The notes under the pieces are model-generated. The model searched no databases. It saw nothing but the letters and a program-made list of their open reading frames with translations, and was not told where the DNA came from. A program made the translations under genes and the position numbers. From positions 165,042 to 229,041 of the forward strand of contig PANC01000015.1 in NCBI GenBank assembly GCA_002708315.1: 64,000 nt of DNA. The letters run 5' to 3'. The stretch comes from Lentimicrobiaceae bacterium (lineage in GTDB: Bacteria; Bacteroidota; Bacteroidia; Bacteroidales; F082). This document shows, one piece after another, positions 1 through 9,865 of the stretch (the first letter of the stretch is position 1; each line of letters begins with the position of its first letter).

Positions 1-1863
1 TGCACCATCAACCGCAATGCTTGTAATTAGTTCCGTTTCCAAAAGATAATCCGCAAGTCCAGAGCCATCATTCCTAGGAACAAGAATTCTTTGAGCATCA
101 TAATCAGCACCTGAAACAAATATGTTGTCTGGGGAGTAAAATACCGCTACCCCCTTATCCGTTCCAACCCAAACTTCACCATCTAGGTCTTTTGCAAAGG
201 AGTATACCTTATTTCCAGGGATATTTCCAGCACCCTGTGTACTATAGAGAACCTTTACTTTATCATCACTTGTATCATCGATAGTGCCTTCATCAGTAAA
301 AACTATTAAAAGCCCATTACTTCTTTTTAGTATCCATTTTTGATCACTAGCATCAATAATCATGAAACCAATATCAATTCCACTTAGTGATCCACCCAAG
401 TTAATTGATTTCCAAGATCCATCATTTTTCATTACTGAGAGTAAATCAGGAGCTCCTGAATTTGCAACCCACATATTATGTTGGCTGTCGAAACCTATCC
501 CACTTATATTTACCAAATCAGGATTTGCAATCCAAGGTTGAAGAGAACTATTGTATTCATCAAAGATATCGGTGAGAATATTATCTTCAAATTTAATTAC
601 CCCTCCTTGCCATGTGCCAATATAGGCTATATTACTATTTGCAGGATCAACTTTAACACAAACAAAATCACTAATGGTATCTAACTGGGGAGTATTTCTA
701 GAACTGTGGGTTGTCCATGTATTATCAACAAAAGAGAAAACACCATCTGTCATGTATAGCTTAGACCAGTTTGATGCCCTTCCTCCTGGTGCAACCCATA
801 AGTTATCACCTCCAGCGTTCAGATTAAACACATTGTTTGACCCTGGGCCATTAGGTTTTATAAATTCACCCGACCAACCATCGTTGTATGCTTTTAAGAG
901 CCCCTTTAATTTAGTTCCTACCCATATAAAGTCATTATCCATATCTGCAGAGAGGGGTTGAATAGATTGCCCTTCGGGATTCCAGACACTAAATATGTTT
1001 TCCATTTCTGTATCATAAACACCAACATTGTACATGTTAGCAATAAGAAAAAACTCATCTTTAACAGTAAACTGATGACGTGTATTATTTTTATCTTTTT
1101 CAAAATAATCCCAGTAGTATCCATTGAAAACAAACATTGTGTCTTGATTAAACGACTCACTGTAAAGGTTTGTATATATTTTTCCTTGGAAACTAGCAAT
1201 AATATTATAGGACAAGTTAGGATGAATTATGGTCGTATCTTTTGACCATTGATGAAAGTCGGCAAGGTTCGAGGCATTTTTATTGGCATAATAAATACCA
1301 GATTCTGTGGCAGCAAATATGGAAGTGTCATTGAAAATTATACCATTAACATTTATGGCATCGCCATTTTGACCTATGTAATATGTATCTGCTATTTCCT
1401 TTCTTTCCATGTTTAGTAAAACAATACCAAACCCACATGACAGATAGGCCATATTATCCCTGAAAGTAATATCATTTATTGTTTTATATCCTAATATTTC
1501 TTTGTTTTTGATATCAGGCAGATTTATTATTTCTCCATCTTTATTAATGATATCCAAGTTTGAATTTGAATATGCCACAAGTATTTCTTCCGTATTATAA
1601 TTATAACCTATGGAAGTTATTCCAATGTCATTAAGACCTTGAACCTTATCAAATCTTTTGACATTATTATCAAGTTTGTTATATGTGAAAATACTTAGCT
1701 CAGTTGCTGCATACACTATTTCATCAATAACAACTACATCAATTACCTTGTCATAAGGTAAGTGTGTGCGCCAACTGCCAATTCCAGAGCCCTGCCCCAT
1801 GCTAAACACAGGGGATAAAAAAAGCAAGGAAAATAATACGAATGTAAACTTGAATCTATGCAT
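1..1863 (-). CDS. porZ: PorZ-like type IX secretion protein (3' end outside window)
   Basis: An uninterrupted minus-strand reading frame runs from an ATG at 1863 to the left edge (621 codons, no stop), so the C-terminus is missing. I checked every codon. It opens with a signal peptide ending near 'FSMGQGSG', then 'GSWRTHLPYDKVIDVV' and repeated beta-propeller blades of the type 'IVYAATELSIFTYN', 'TSIFAATESGIYYA'. The last readable stretch, 'LLETELITSIAVDGA', resembles the second propeller of PorZ. In Porphyromonas, PorZ is a surface protein with two propellers and a sorting domain that helps PorU attach anionic LPS to type IX cargo. The secreted endonuclease at 41852-42871 is a likely cargo type. 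It lies 78 bp after truB on the same strand. The family call is from memory of the N-terminal pattern. Confidence 0.8.
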   Translation of the reverse strand, partial: MHRFKFTFVLFSLLFLSPVFSMGQGSGIGSWRTHLPYDKVIDVVVIDEIVYAATELSIFTYNKLDNNVKRFDKVQGLNDIGITSIGYNYNTEEILVAYSNSNLDIINKDGEIINLPDIKNKEILGYKTINDITFRDNMAYLSCGFGIVLLNMERKEIADTYYIGQNGDAINVNGIIFNDTSIFAATESGIYYANKNASNLADFHQWSKDTTIIHPNLSYNIIASFQGKIYTNLYSESFNQDTMFVFNGYYWDYFEKDKNNTRHQFTVKDEFFLIANMYNVGVYDTEMENIFSVWNPEGQSIQPLSADMDNDFIWVGTKLKGLLKAYNDGWSGEFIKPNGPGSNNVFNLNAGGDNLWVAPGGRASNWSKLYMTDGVFSFVDNTWTTHSSRNTPQLDTISDFVCVKVDPANSNIAYIGTWQGGVIKFEDNILTDIFDEYNSSLQPWIANPDLVNISGIGFDSQHNMWVANSGAPDLLSVMKNDGSWKSINLGGSLSGIDIGFMIIDASDQKWILKRSNGLLIVFTDEGTIDDTSDDKVKVLYSTQGAGNIPGNKVYSFAKDLDGEVWVGTDKGVAVFYSPDNIFVSGADYDAQRILVPRNDGSGLADYLLETELITSIAVDGA

Positions 1864-1941
1864 TATCGAGAAATATTTTTGTCATTAGATAAACTTTAAA
1901 TAACTTAATTTATTGTCAATATAGAGGTCATTAAATAAATA

Positions 1942-2661
1942 TCAACCTTGATTCGTCAATGATAATTTGATAATCTCCTTTAACTCTTCAACCCCATGCG
2001 CATCGTTTATAGAGAATTCACCTATAGCTGTCCGCCTTAAGCCACTCATATAGGCTCCATTATTCATTGCTTTACCAAAATCATTCACTAGAGATCTTAT
2101 GTAGGTTCCTTTACTGCAATTTACTAAAAAATCAATTTCAGGTAGTTCATATGTTAATAGCTTAAACACGTTAATTCTAACCTTACGGGATTTAATCTGA
2201 ACCTCATCATCCTTACGTGCGTATTCAAATGCACGTTTGCCTTCTATTTTTACGGCAGAGTATATGGGAGGTGTTTGGGTAACTTCGCCTACAAACAACT
2301 TAACAGTAGAATCCAAAACTTCATTGGTTATTTCCGTAGTATCATACTTCCGATCAACCTCAGTTTCTTTATCGTAAGATGGCGTTGTTTTTCCTATATG
2401 CATGCTTCCGACATAGGTCTTATCTTGTCCCTGAAATGTTTCAATTTGTTTTGTGAGTTTTCCTGTACATACTATTAACAAGCCTGTTGCGAGAGGATCA
2501 AGTGTTCCAGCATGTCCGACTTTTATCTTTTTTATTCCCAGTCCTTTTTTTATACTATACCTCAATGAATTTACTACATCGAATGATGTCCATCCATATG
2601 GCTTGTCAACTAATAGTAGCTCACCATTTATAAAGTCAAATTGTTTTGGGGGGTCCATCAT
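1942..2661 (-). CDS. truB: tRNA pseudouridine(55) synthase TruB
   Basis: Isomerises U55 to pseudouridine in the T-loop of tRNAs, in the cytoplasm. The protein (239 aa) has the TruB motif '[11 protein letters not shown]' with the catalytic Asp at residue 55, an N-terminal '[15 protein letters not shown]' strand, the '[22 protein letters not shown]' region and a C-terminal '[12 protein letters not shown]' motif. Length is normal for the short Bacteroidetes form without a PUA extension. The start is ambiguous by one codon (two adjacent ATGs at 2661 and 2658). The gene begins 6 bp after the uppP stop, so the two are surely co-transcribed within ftsX-DUF3098-uppP-truB. Confidence 0.95.
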   Translation of the reverse strand: MMDPPKQFDFINGELLLVDKPYGWTSFDVVNSLRYSIKKGLGIKKIKVGHAGTLDPLATGLLIVCTGKLTKQIETFQGQDKTYVGSMHIGKTTPSYDKETEVDRKYDTTEITNEVLDSTVKLFVGEVTQTPPIYSAVKIEGKRAFEYARKDDEVQIKSRKVRINVFKLLTYELPEIDFLVNCSKGTYIRSLVNDFGKAMNNGAYMSGLRRTAIGEFSINDAHGVEELKEIIKLSLTNQG

Positions 2662-2667
2662 GATTTT

Positions 2668-3459
2668 TTAAAAATAGAGACCGGATATTATGGCAATCCC
2701 CCCAACTATTATACAATAAAAAGAAAAATAAATAAGCTTTCCTTTTTTGACAATGTTTATCATCCACGTACATGCAGCCCAACCAGCAATAAATGCAGCT
2801 AAAAAACCAATTAATAAGGGGATAGCCCCAACACTTTCATTACTTGACATTTCACCTCCCATGAGATCCAAAAAATTCGCTCCTAGGATGGGAATTAAAA
2901 CCATTAAAAATGAAAACCTTGTTACACTTTCTTTTTTATCTCCCAATAAAATTCCTGTTGATATTGTAGCTCCAGATCTTGATATACCGGGTAAAACAGC
3001 CATGGCCTGCGATAAACCAATAACAAATGAATCTAAGTATGTTAGTTCGCGCTTATTGGATTTAGAGAAATAAGTAAATGCTAGCATAGCTGCAGTTACC
3101 AATAACATTGATCCAACAAAGATCATATTACCATTAAAAAACCCTTCTACTCTATCCTTAAAGAAAACTCCAATTATTAAAACTGGAATCATTGAAATTA
3201 AGATTTTAACCGCAAATTTTGTTTCAGTGTTCCACTCAAACTTGAATAAGCCTCTAAGAATAATCAGTATATCTCTCCAGAATACAACAATGGTGCTTAA
3301 AACAGTTGCTCCATGAACAACAATGGTGAAAATCAAACTTTTTTCAGGATTAATATTCATTAAATACTTCCCTATCTCGAGATGTCCACTACTGCTTACG
3401 GGTAAAAATTCGGTTAGTCCTTGAATTAATCCAAGAATAAGTGCTTCAAACCAGCTCAT
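2668..3459 (-). CDS. uppP: undecaprenyl-diphosphatase UppP (BacA family)
   Basis: Dephosphorylates undecaprenyl pyrophosphate at the inner membrane so that the lipid carrier can be reused for peptidoglycan and surface glycans. About 263 residues, strongly hydrophobic, with the two family motifs: '[15 protein letters not shown]' near residues 14-28 and 'PGISRSGAT' near 157-165. I place the start at the ATG at 3459 ('[10 protein letters not shown]'). The frame extends to 3510, but that would overlap the upstream DUF3098 gene by about 40 bp and add a polar tail before the first membrane helix. With the 3459 start the gap to the upstream gene is 10 bp. Confidence 0.94.
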   Translation of the reverse strand: MSWFEALILGLIQGLTEFLPVSSSGHLEIGKYLMNINPEKSLIFTIVVHGATVLSTIVVFWRDILIILRGLFKFEWNTETKFAVKILISMIPVLIIGVFFKDRVEGFFNGNMIFVGSMLLVTAAMLAFTYFSKSNKRELTYLDSFVIGLSQAMAVLPGISRSGATISTGILLGDKKESVTRFSFLMVLIPILGANFLDLMGGEMSSNESVGAIPLLIGFLAAFIAGWAACTWMINIVKKGKLIYFSFYCIIVGGIAIISGLYF

Positions 3460-3469
3460 TTGTGAATTA

Positions 3470-3733
3470 TTATTTGTTTTTTGGGCGACGCATAATTGCA
3501 AAAATCTCAATTATATATCCGCTTAAAATTAGAAGTGGAGCAAGGGTAAGCCTTCTAAAACCAAATAGCGCGTCACTAAAAACCTCTGGATCATCAGATC
3601 CTCCCCCAATCATTAAAATAAACCCCAATATTATTACCACTAGTCCAACGATTAACAATATGTAGTTTTCACGATTAAATGCAAATCCTGATTCTTTTTC
3701 TTCGGGTTTCTGTATTTGAGTTTTTGCTGTCAT
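3470..3733 (-). CDS. DUF3098 family small membrane protein
   Basis: A short protein (about 87 aa) with two membrane helices, 'YILLIVGLVVIILGFILMIGGG' and 'LAPLLILSGYIIEIFAI', separated by a loop containing 'SDDPEVFSDALFGFRRLTLAP', which is the DUF3098 signature. Function is unknown. The family is restricted largely to Bacteroidetes and typically sits between ftsX and uppP, as here, so a role in envelope or division is a guess from context. The frame opens with TTG at 3751, but the ATG at 3733 is the more natural start. Confidence 0.85.
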   Translation of the reverse strand: MTAKTQIQKPEEKESGFAFNRENYILLIVGLVVIILGFILMIGGGSDDPEVFSDALFGFRRLTLAPLLILSGYIIEIFAIMRRPKNK

Positions 3734-3896
3734 TTTTGAAATTTTTTTCAAAAGTACAATAAAATCAAAATATTCAGTAAAAGATGGCTGCTCTTATGAT
3801 CAATAATAATGAGTTTTTTAACTGATACTAATATAGTAGGGGATATATTAGGTAAATTTAATACGAGATGATAGCAGATTAGCCTATGAATTAATT

Positions 3897-4781
3897 TTAA
3901 CCGTACATGCTGTCTGTCTTCATACGGAGATATTTATCCACAGCAAATAAAGTTGAAAATCCGGTAATAATAAGGCCACTCATAATTATACCCGCATTAA
4001 GATAAATTAACATTCTTTTACTTGTAAGGATACTTAATTCAGGAATATTTTGGTGTGCCGCCATAATCATCAAGTGTATAACGCCCATTGCAATAATTGC
4101 ACTTATTAAACCTTGTATAAAACCAGCTATAATAAATGGTCTGATTATAAATCCTTCAGTTGCTCCCACCAGCTGCATTGTACGAATTGTGAATCGCTTT
4201 GAATAAATGCTTAGCCGTATTGTATTATTAATTAATGCTATAGCAATGAGTAATAGTAGAATTGAAAAAGCAAGCAAAATAAGGCTTATTTTATTAATGT
4301 TATTATTTATAATATTTACTACAGATTGCTGGTAGTAAACTTCCTTTACACCATCGTTTTCTAAAACAATGGCTTCTATTTTTATGATACTATCGTTATT
4401 TGCCCAGCTGGAATTAAACCTTACATCAATTGATGGCAGTAAAGGGTTATCATCATCATTTAAAAATCCAGTGAAATCCTCACCAAGAATACTATTTAGT
4501 CTTGCCGTAGCTTCTTCTTTGGTTATATATTCTGTTGACTTAATGCTTGGAAGTAAGTCAAGTTGTTTTTGGAGATATACTATATCTGCTTCCTTAACAT
4601 CCTTCTTCATAATTATTTCAAAACCAATATTTTCCTTGATATAGTCAGAAAAGCTTTTTGCATGTAAAACGAATAATCCTAAAAATCCAAGTGAAAATAA
4701 AACAAGGGTAATACTTATCACAGAAGTGATGTATGATGCATTTATTCTGCGTTTATGATGAATATTTTTGCTAGATGACAT
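3897..4781 (-). CDS. ftsX: cell division protein FtsX
   Basis: Permease-like subunit of the FtsEX complex, which controls septal peptidoglycan hydrolases from the inner membrane. The 294-residue protein has the FtsX layout: a short basic cytoplasmic tail, one helix near residues 17-43, an extracytoplasmic domain of about 110 residues ('IKSTEYITKEEATARL'), then three C-terminal helices with 'RFTIRTMQLVGATEGFIIRPF', the conserved cytoplasmic loop. No ftsE is nearby, which is usual in Bacteroidetes. It is the first gene of the minus-strand envelope cluster, followed after 163 bp by the DUF3098 gene. It is divergent from the dipeptidase gene at 4855, with only 73 bp between them. Confidence 0.93.
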   Translation of the reverse strand: MSSSKNIHHKRRINASYITSVISITLVLFSLGFLGLFVLHAKSFSDYIKENIGFEIIMKKDVKEADIVYLQKQLDLLPSIKSTEYITKEEATARLNSILGEDFTGFLNDDDNPLLPSIDVRFNSSWANNDSIIKIEAIVLENDGVKEVYYQQSVVNIINNNINKISLILLAFSILLLLIAIALINNTIRLSIYSKRFTIRTMQLVGATEGFIIRPFIIAGFIQGLISAIIAMGVIHLMIMAAHQNIPELSILTSKRMLIYLNAGIIMSGLIITGFSTLFAVDKYLRMKTDSMYG

Positions 4782-4854
4782 ATTAATAGGCTAAAATAAA
4801 AAATAATATAACTACAACTTTTATTAATTTTACAACCTTAATTTTATTGCAAAT

Positions 4855-5574
4855 ATGCGACAATTAACTATTATAGTGTTTACAATTCTGCCTGCAATAT
4901 TCGTAGGTCAGAACAACTATAATTTTAATAAAAACCTTCTTGTAATAAGCGACACATCCCAATATTTGTTGCAACTATTGGAAAGTAGTACTTATGAACT
5001 AGTTGATATTGAAGAGTATGTACCTGGAATTAAGCTTGACATAAAATACGCATCACCTAACAATTTAATCGGAGAAAGAATTTATCCTGTTTCAAAGGCA
5101 ATTGTGAGAAGGCCTCTTGCGGAGTCTTTGTATAAAATTCAGAAATCGTTAAATAATTATGGGCTTGGCTTGGTTATTTTTGATGGGTATAGGCCATATG
5201 GCGCAACGGTAAGGGTATATGAGCTATATAAAGACACAAATTTTATCGCATCACCATGGCAAGGATCCCATCATAATCGGGGTGCCTCCGTTGATGTTAG
5301 CCTTATAGATTTGGAATATGGACAAGAAATACAAATGCCAACAGGATATGAAAATTATTCGGAAGCCTCACATATTAATTATCAAAATTTGCCAAAAAAT
5401 GTATTAGATAACAGGGAAATTTTAATATCAGAAATGCAAAATAATGGCTTTAAGGTAAACCCAAAAAAATGGTGGAACTTTGATTTTATAGGTTGGCAGG
5501 AATATGATATTATGGATTTAACTTTTGAGGAAATAGAGCAAATAAATACGAAGAAAATAATCAACAAAGAATAA
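4855..5574 (+). CDS. VanX/DdpX-like M15D dipeptidase homolog, active site altered
   Basis: Exported protein (signal peptide about 1-18) of the D-alanyl-D-alanine dipeptidase family. Visible family features: 'VPGIKLDIKYASPNN', 'GYRP' with the substrate-positioning Arg at 113, and 'SHHNRGASVDVSL', which supplies two of the three zinc ligands (His140, Asp147). The third motif, normally EWWH with the catalytic Glu and the last zinc His, reads K-W-W-N here (residues 205-208). The codons are AAA and AAC where GAA and CAC would be expected. The rest of the C-terminus ('FDFIGWQEYDIMDLTFEEI') is family-like, so this does not look like random decay. Its stop is 3 bp before the leuS ATG, so the two are probably co-transcribed. 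It may be a binding protein, or an enzyme with altered chemistry. Confidence 0.82.
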   Translation: MRQLTIIVFTILPAIFVGQNNYNFNKNLLVISDTSQYLLQLLESSTYELVDIEEYVPGIKLDIKYASPNNLIGERIYPVSKAIVRRPLAESLYKIQKSLNNYGLGLVIFDGYRPYGATVRVYELYKDTNFIASPWQGSHHNRGASVDVSLIDLEYGQEIQMPTGYENYSEASHINYQNLPKNVLDNREILISEMQNNGFKVNPKKWWNFDFIGWQEYDIMDLTFEEIEQINTKKIINKE

Positions 5575-5577
5575 AAG

Positions 5578-8364
5578 ATGGGGTACGAATTTCATACCAT
5601 AGAAAAGAAGTGGCAGAAGTATTGGGCAAAGAACCAAACATTTAAGGTTGCAATAAACTACGAAAAGCCCAAGTTTTATGTTCTTGATATGTTTCCTTAT
5701 CCATCTGGCTCGGGTTTGCATGTGGGGCACCCACTAGGATATATTGCCAGTGATATCTACTCACGTTTTAAACGTCACAAGGGGTTTAATGTGCTTCATC
5801 CAATGGGTTATGATGCTTATGGCCTCCCAGCTGAACAGTATGCCATTCAAACTGGAACTCACCCTGAAGTTACCACGGAGAAAAATATAATTAGATATAG
5901 AGAACAACTTGATAATATAGGGTTTTCATTTGATTGGACCAGGGAAATTAGAACTAGCGACCCTGCTTATTATAAATGGACTCAGTGGACATTTATAAAG
6001 TTATTTGGATCATGGTATAATAATACAACAGATAAAGCTGAGTCATTAGAGTCATTAATAGATGTGTTCCTCGAATCGGGAAATTCTAAAATTGATGCTG
6101 CTTCTGGAGATGTTGAGACATTTAGTGCTAGCGAATGGAAAAGGATGAGCGAAAAACAACAGCAGGAAATACTAATGAGTTACAGACTGGCATTTCTATC
6201 GGAAACAATGGTCAATTGGTGTGCTGAACTTGGCACTGTGCTGGCAAATGATGAGGTTAAAGAAGGATTGTCAGAGCGTGGCGGTTATCCTGTTGAGAAA
6301 AAACACATGAAACAATGGTCTCTAAGAATTACTGCATATAGTCAAAGACTGCTTGATGGTTTAAACAAAGTGGATTGGCCAGAATCATTAAAGGAAATGC
6401 AAAGAAATTGGATAGGCCGCAGTGAGGGAGCGTCTGTTTTGTTTGATATCCATGATTCCAAAAATAATATAGAGGTTTTTACAACAAGACCGGATACAAT
6501 ATTTGGAGCAACTTTTATGGTTTTAGCACCAGAGCATGATCTTATCAGTGAGATAACATCTTCTGATAAACTTGAAGCTGTTGAAAAGTACCAGTTATGG
6601 GCTAAACATAGATCCGAGCGTGAAAGAATGACCGAAGTAAAAAATGTAAGTGGAGAGTTTACAGGCTCATATGCCATAAATCCATTAACGAATACCAAAA
6701 TACCAATCTGGATCGCAGATTATGTTCTATCGGGTTATGGCACAGGAGCCATTATGGCTGTTCCTGGCCATGATAGTCGAGACTTTGCATTTGCACGTCA
6801 TTTCAACCTTCCCATTACACAGGTGGTTGTTAATTTGGGTGAAGAACCAGGTGATACAGCTATTTGGGATGATTCATATGATACCAAAGAAGGATTGATG
6901 ATTAACTCGGGATTCATAAATGATATGTCCGTTAACAAAGCCATAACCTCGGTGATATCAAAAATTGAAGAAATGGGTATTGGTAAAGGAACCATAAATT
7001 TTCGTCTAAGAGATGCTATTTTTAGTCGTCAAAGATATTGGGGAGAACCTTTTCCCATTTATTACAAGGATGATATGCCTTATCCTTTATCAGAAGATCA
7101 ATTACCCTTGGAGCTTCCTAAGGTAGAAAGTTATTTACCAACTTCCGAAGGGAAGCCACCCCTTGCCAACGCTAAAAACTGGGTTACAAAAGATGGATAT
7201 CCATTGGAAACCAATACAATGCCAGGGTTTGCGGGGTCTAGTGGATATTATCTAAGATTTATGGATCCAGAAAATAAAAATGAATATTTTTCCAAAAAGG
7301 CAAATGATTATTGGAAAGATGTTGATCTTTATATAGGAGGAGATGAGCACGCCGCTGGACATCTAATATACTCGCGATTTTGGAATAAGTTCTTATTTGA
7401 TATTAATCGTGTTTGTGAAGATGAACCATATAGAAAGTTAATAAATCAAGGTAAAATTCAAGGCAGATCAAACTTTGTTTACCGAATTCAAGGCACAAAT
7501 AAATTTGCATCTTTTGGATTAAAAAATGATTATGAAACTACTGCTTTGCATGTTGACATAAACATAGTTAACAATGATATTTTAAATACCGAGGAGTTTG
7601 TAAACTGGCGTCCTGAATTCAAAGATGCAGAGTTTATACTTGAGGATGGAAAATATATTTGTGGTCATGATATTGAGAAAATGTCAAAATCAAAACATAA
7701 TGTTCAAAACCCAGATTCTCTAATTGAAAAGTATGGCGCTGATACACTGCGTCTTTACGAGATGTTTTTAGGGCCACTTGAACAGGATAAACCATGGGAT
7801 ACTAATGGTATAGAGGGAGTTTTTAGGTTTTTACGAAAACTTTGGAGACTATATTTTGATGAAATTGATACAATTATAGTCACCTCAGAAAAAGCCAATG
7901 ATAATGAACTAAAATCGTTACATAAGGCAATAAAAAAAGTAACCTCTGACATAGAAAGGTTTTCCTTTAATACTGGAGTTAGTGCATTTATGATTTGTGT
8001 AAATGAATTAAATGATCTTAATTGTCACAAGAAAGAAATACTTGAACCTCTAGCCATATTGATAAGTCCATATGCCCCCCATATTGCAGAAGAAATATGG
8101 CAATCACTTGGTAACAATGAAAGTATAAGCGAAGAGCATTATCCCATTCATGATGATAAACTACTTGTGGAAAATAATTTTGAATATCCTGTTTCGTTCA
8201 ATGGTAAATTGAGATTTAAATTAGCATTGCCAATCAATATGCCAAAGGATGAAGTTGAAAAGGCTGCAATTAATGCTGAAGAAGCAAAAAAGTGGTTGGA
8301 TGGAAAAACTATAAAAAAGATTATTGTTGTTCCAAATCGAATCATAAATATAGTGGTTGGCTAA
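5578..8364 (+). CDS. leuS: leucyl-tRNA synthetase
   Basis: Class I synthetase that charges tRNA-Leu. The 928 residues show the HIGH motif as 'HVGHP' (residues 48-52) within '[17 protein letters not shown]', the CP1 editing domain ('[20 protein letters not shown]', '[15 protein letters not shown]'), and KMSKS at 701-705 ('EKMSKSKHN'). The C-terminal anticodon-binding region ends '[19 protein letters not shown]'. It is longer than the E. coli enzyme (about 860 aa). The extra length is in catalytic-domain insertions, including residues about 160-205 and 625-690, as is common in Bacteroidetes. The gene follows the dipeptidase gene by 3 bp. Confidence 0.97.
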   Translation: MGYEFHTIEKKWQKYWAKNQTFKVAINYEKPKFYVLDMFPYPSGSGLHVGHPLGYIASDIYSRFKRHKGFNVLHPMGYDAYGLPAEQYAIQTGTHPEVTTEKNIIRYREQLDNIGFSFDWTREIRTSDPAYYKWTQWTFIKLFGSWYNNTTDKAESLESLIDVFLESGNSKIDAASGDVETFSASEWKRMSEKQQQEILMSYRLAFLSETMVNWCAELGTVLANDEVKEGLSERGGYPVEKKHMKQWSLRITAYSQRLLDGLNKVDWPESLKEMQRNWIGRSEGASVLFDIHDSKNNIEVFTTRPDTIFGATFMVLAPEHDLISEITSSDKLEAVEKYQLWAKHRSERERMTEVKNVSGEFTGSYAINPLTNTKIPIWIADYVLSGYGTGAIMAVPGHDSRDFAFARHFNLPITQVVVNLGEEPGDTAIWDDSYDTKEGLMINSGFINDMSVNKAITSVISKIEEMGIGKGTINFRLRDAIFSRQRYWGEPFPIYYKDDMPYPLSEDQLPLELPKVESYLPTSEGKPPLANAKNWVTKDGYPLETNTMPGFAGSSGYYLRFMDPENKNEYFSKKANDYWKDVDLYIGGDEHAAGHLIYSRFWNKFLFDINRVCEDEPYRKLINQGKIQGRSNFVYRIQGTNKFASFGLKNDYETTALHVDINIVNNDILNTEEFVNWRPEFKDAEFILEDGKYICGHDIEKMSKSKHNVQNPDSLIEKYGADTLRLYEMFLGPLEQDKPWDTNGIEGVFRFLRKLWRLYFDEIDTIIVTSEKANDNELKSLHKAIKKVTSDIERFSFNTGVSAFMICVNELNDLNCHKKEILEPLAILISPYAPHIAEEIWQSLGNNESISEEHYPIHDDKLLVENNFEYPVSFNGKLRFKLALPINMPKDEVEKAAINAEEAKKWLDGKTIKKIIVVPNRIINIVVG

Positions 8365-8390
8365 TAATACGCTAATAATAATCTAAGCCC

Positions 8391-9245
8391 ATGATTTATC
8401 GTCATTTATATTGTATAATTTCTTTGACTGCTTTTATTATAGCCATTCAAACGAATGCTCAGGATACCATTGTAAACAATTCTTTTAAAGCGGGCGAGTA
8501 TCTAAAATATCGTGTTTACTACAGCTCATCACTAGGTAATTTTACGGCAGGAGAAGCAATTTTAACTGTTGAAAATTGGAAAGAAGCAGGCAGGGGCAGA
8601 ACAAAGGATGTTTATCATATAACAGGAATCGGTAATTCCAAGGGAATGTTTAATTGGTTTTATAAGGTAAGAGACAAGTTTGAGTCATTTGTTGATAAGC
8701 AAACCCTTTTACCCTATGCATTTGTACGAAAAACAAGAGAAGGAAAATATAAGCAGGATGATAAAGTTATATTTGATAGAGAAATTAATGAGGCAATAAC
8801 AAATTCCAAAGATGCCACGATTGTACCCCCAGACGTGCATGATTTTGTTTCGGCACTATATTTTATGAGAACTCTTAAAATTGCTGATTTTGATGCTGAT
8901 AGTATGTATCGTATAAACTTTTTTCTGGATGATTCTGTTTATACTTCTGCAGTAAAATTTAAGGGGAAAGCTGATATAGAAACAAATTGGGGGGTTGTAA
9001 GGTGTCTTAAAATTGCTCCAATGATGGCATCAGGTGAAGTGTTTGCTGAAAAGTACCCTATGTTTGTTTATGTTACGGATGATAATGCACACTTGCCTGT
9101 TTTAGCTGAATCAAAGGTTGTTGTTGGGTCAGTTAAGATGGAGCTAATTGAGTACAATAATCTAACACAGTCATTAACAATTCGCAAAAATGGGCCAGAG
9201 CTAATTCTTAGGGATACAGAAATACAAAAGCCCACGGATGAATAA
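8391..9245 (+). CDS. DUF3108 exported protein
   Basis: A 284-residue protein with a signal peptide (cleavage likely after 'TNAQ', residue 23) and the DUF3108 signature 'FKAGEYLKYRVYYSSSLGNFTAGEAILTVE' near residues 31-60, followed by an all-beta domain. Function unknown; members are periplasmic or outer-membrane associated. It starts 26 bp after leuS on the same strand. The last codons form one arm of an intrinsic terminator that serves the convergent gene downstream (see 9226-9258). Confidence 0.85.
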   Translation: MIYRHLYCIISLTAFIIAIQTNAQDTIVNNSFKAGEYLKYRVYYSSSLGNFTAGEAILTVENWKEAGRGRTKDVYHITGIGNSKGMFNWFYKVRDKFESFVDKQTLLPYAFVRKTREGKYKQDDKVIFDREINEAITNSKDATIVPPDVHDFVSALYFMRTLKIADFDADSMYRINFFLDDSVYTSAVKFKGKADIETNWGVVRCLKIAPMMASGEVFAEKYPMFVYVTDDNAHLPVLAESKVVVGSVKMELIEYNNLTQSLTIRKNGPELILRDTEIQKPTDE

Positions 9246-9258
9246 TTTATCCATGGGC
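9226..9258 (-). terminator. intrinsic terminator for the minus-strand gene pair, embedded in the DUF3108 gene end
   Basis: Read on the minus strand, GCCCATGGAT, a 9-nt loop and ATCCGTGGGC form a 10-bp stem (one G-U pair), followed directly by TTTTGT. This is a textbook Rho-independent terminator. The distal arm is inside the last codons of the convergent DUF3108 gene. In plus-strand RNA the same element has a C-A mismatch, and its T-rich run comes only about 13 nt later, so it is weaker in that direction. Confidence 0.75.
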
Positions 9259-9282
9259 CTAAACAATAATGTTTTTAGTTTT

Positions 9283-9861
9283 TTATTTTGAGGTTTCTTT
9301 AACCCTCATATCTCCAAGTAAAACATCCCAAAAACCAATAAGTCTTCCACCTATTTGGGTTTCTTTTCTTTTAACAAAAACTGTAATGTCTTTTTTGGTG
9401 GTATCTTGATAAACCAAACGTCCTTCTGCGTCGTATCCCTTAAATTTCTGGAAAATAGTTATCACACCCACATAAGTCCCATCAGGCTGACGTTGCAGAT
9501 CGCTCATATATTCTATATTATACCATTCAATCTCAACCTTCTTATAGTTTAACCTCATTAGCCTTTCGAAATAGGTTCTAACGGCATAATAATTAATATT
9601 ATTTGGATTATTTAATGAAGAAACACCTATTTCACTTTCCGGCATAAAAAGTTCTTCGGCTCTGTCAATAACCCTATTTGCTTCGCTCCATGGAGTTTCT
9701 TTACTTCCAATAATGCTTATGTATTTACTCAAGTCTCTCACTTTTTCAAGGGCTAAGCTATCCACCGCTTGTTTTCTTTCTGGACTTAAATCATCTTGAG
9801 CATAAGATGAAAAGCTACCTACAAAAACAAATACCGCAATCAATAAATAGGAAAATCTCAT
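9283..9861 (-). CDS. exported hypothetical protein
   Basis: A 192-residue protein with a clear signal peptide (cleavage after 'SSYAQ', residue 22) and then a soluble domain of alternating strands ('VEIEWYNIEYMSDLQRQPDGTYVGVITIFQKFKGYDAEG'). I do not recognise a named family. It starts 4 bp after the stop of the upstream lipoprotein gene, so the two form a transcription unit with a terminator just downstream. Both contain an 'ETPWSEA' or 'TSPWTFE'-like phrase early in the mature part, which may point to related N-terminal modules. A periplasmic role is inferred only from the signal peptide. Confidence 0.7.
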   Translation of the reverse strand: MRFSYLLIAVFVFVGSFSSYAQDDLSPERKQAVDSLALEKVRDLSKYISIIGSKETPWSEANRVIDRAEELFMPESEIGVSSLNNPNNINYYAVRTYFERLMRLNYKKVEIEWYNIEYMSDLQRQPDGTYVGVITIFQKFKGYDAEGRLVYQDTTKKDITVFVKRKETQIGGRLIGFWDVLLGDMRVKETSK

Positions 9862-9865
9862 TTTA

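Noticed and set aside
918..1199. A 93-codon minus-strand ORF.
   Set aside because: It lies in a different frame inside the continuous PorZ reading frame that spans 1-1863 and has no family features.
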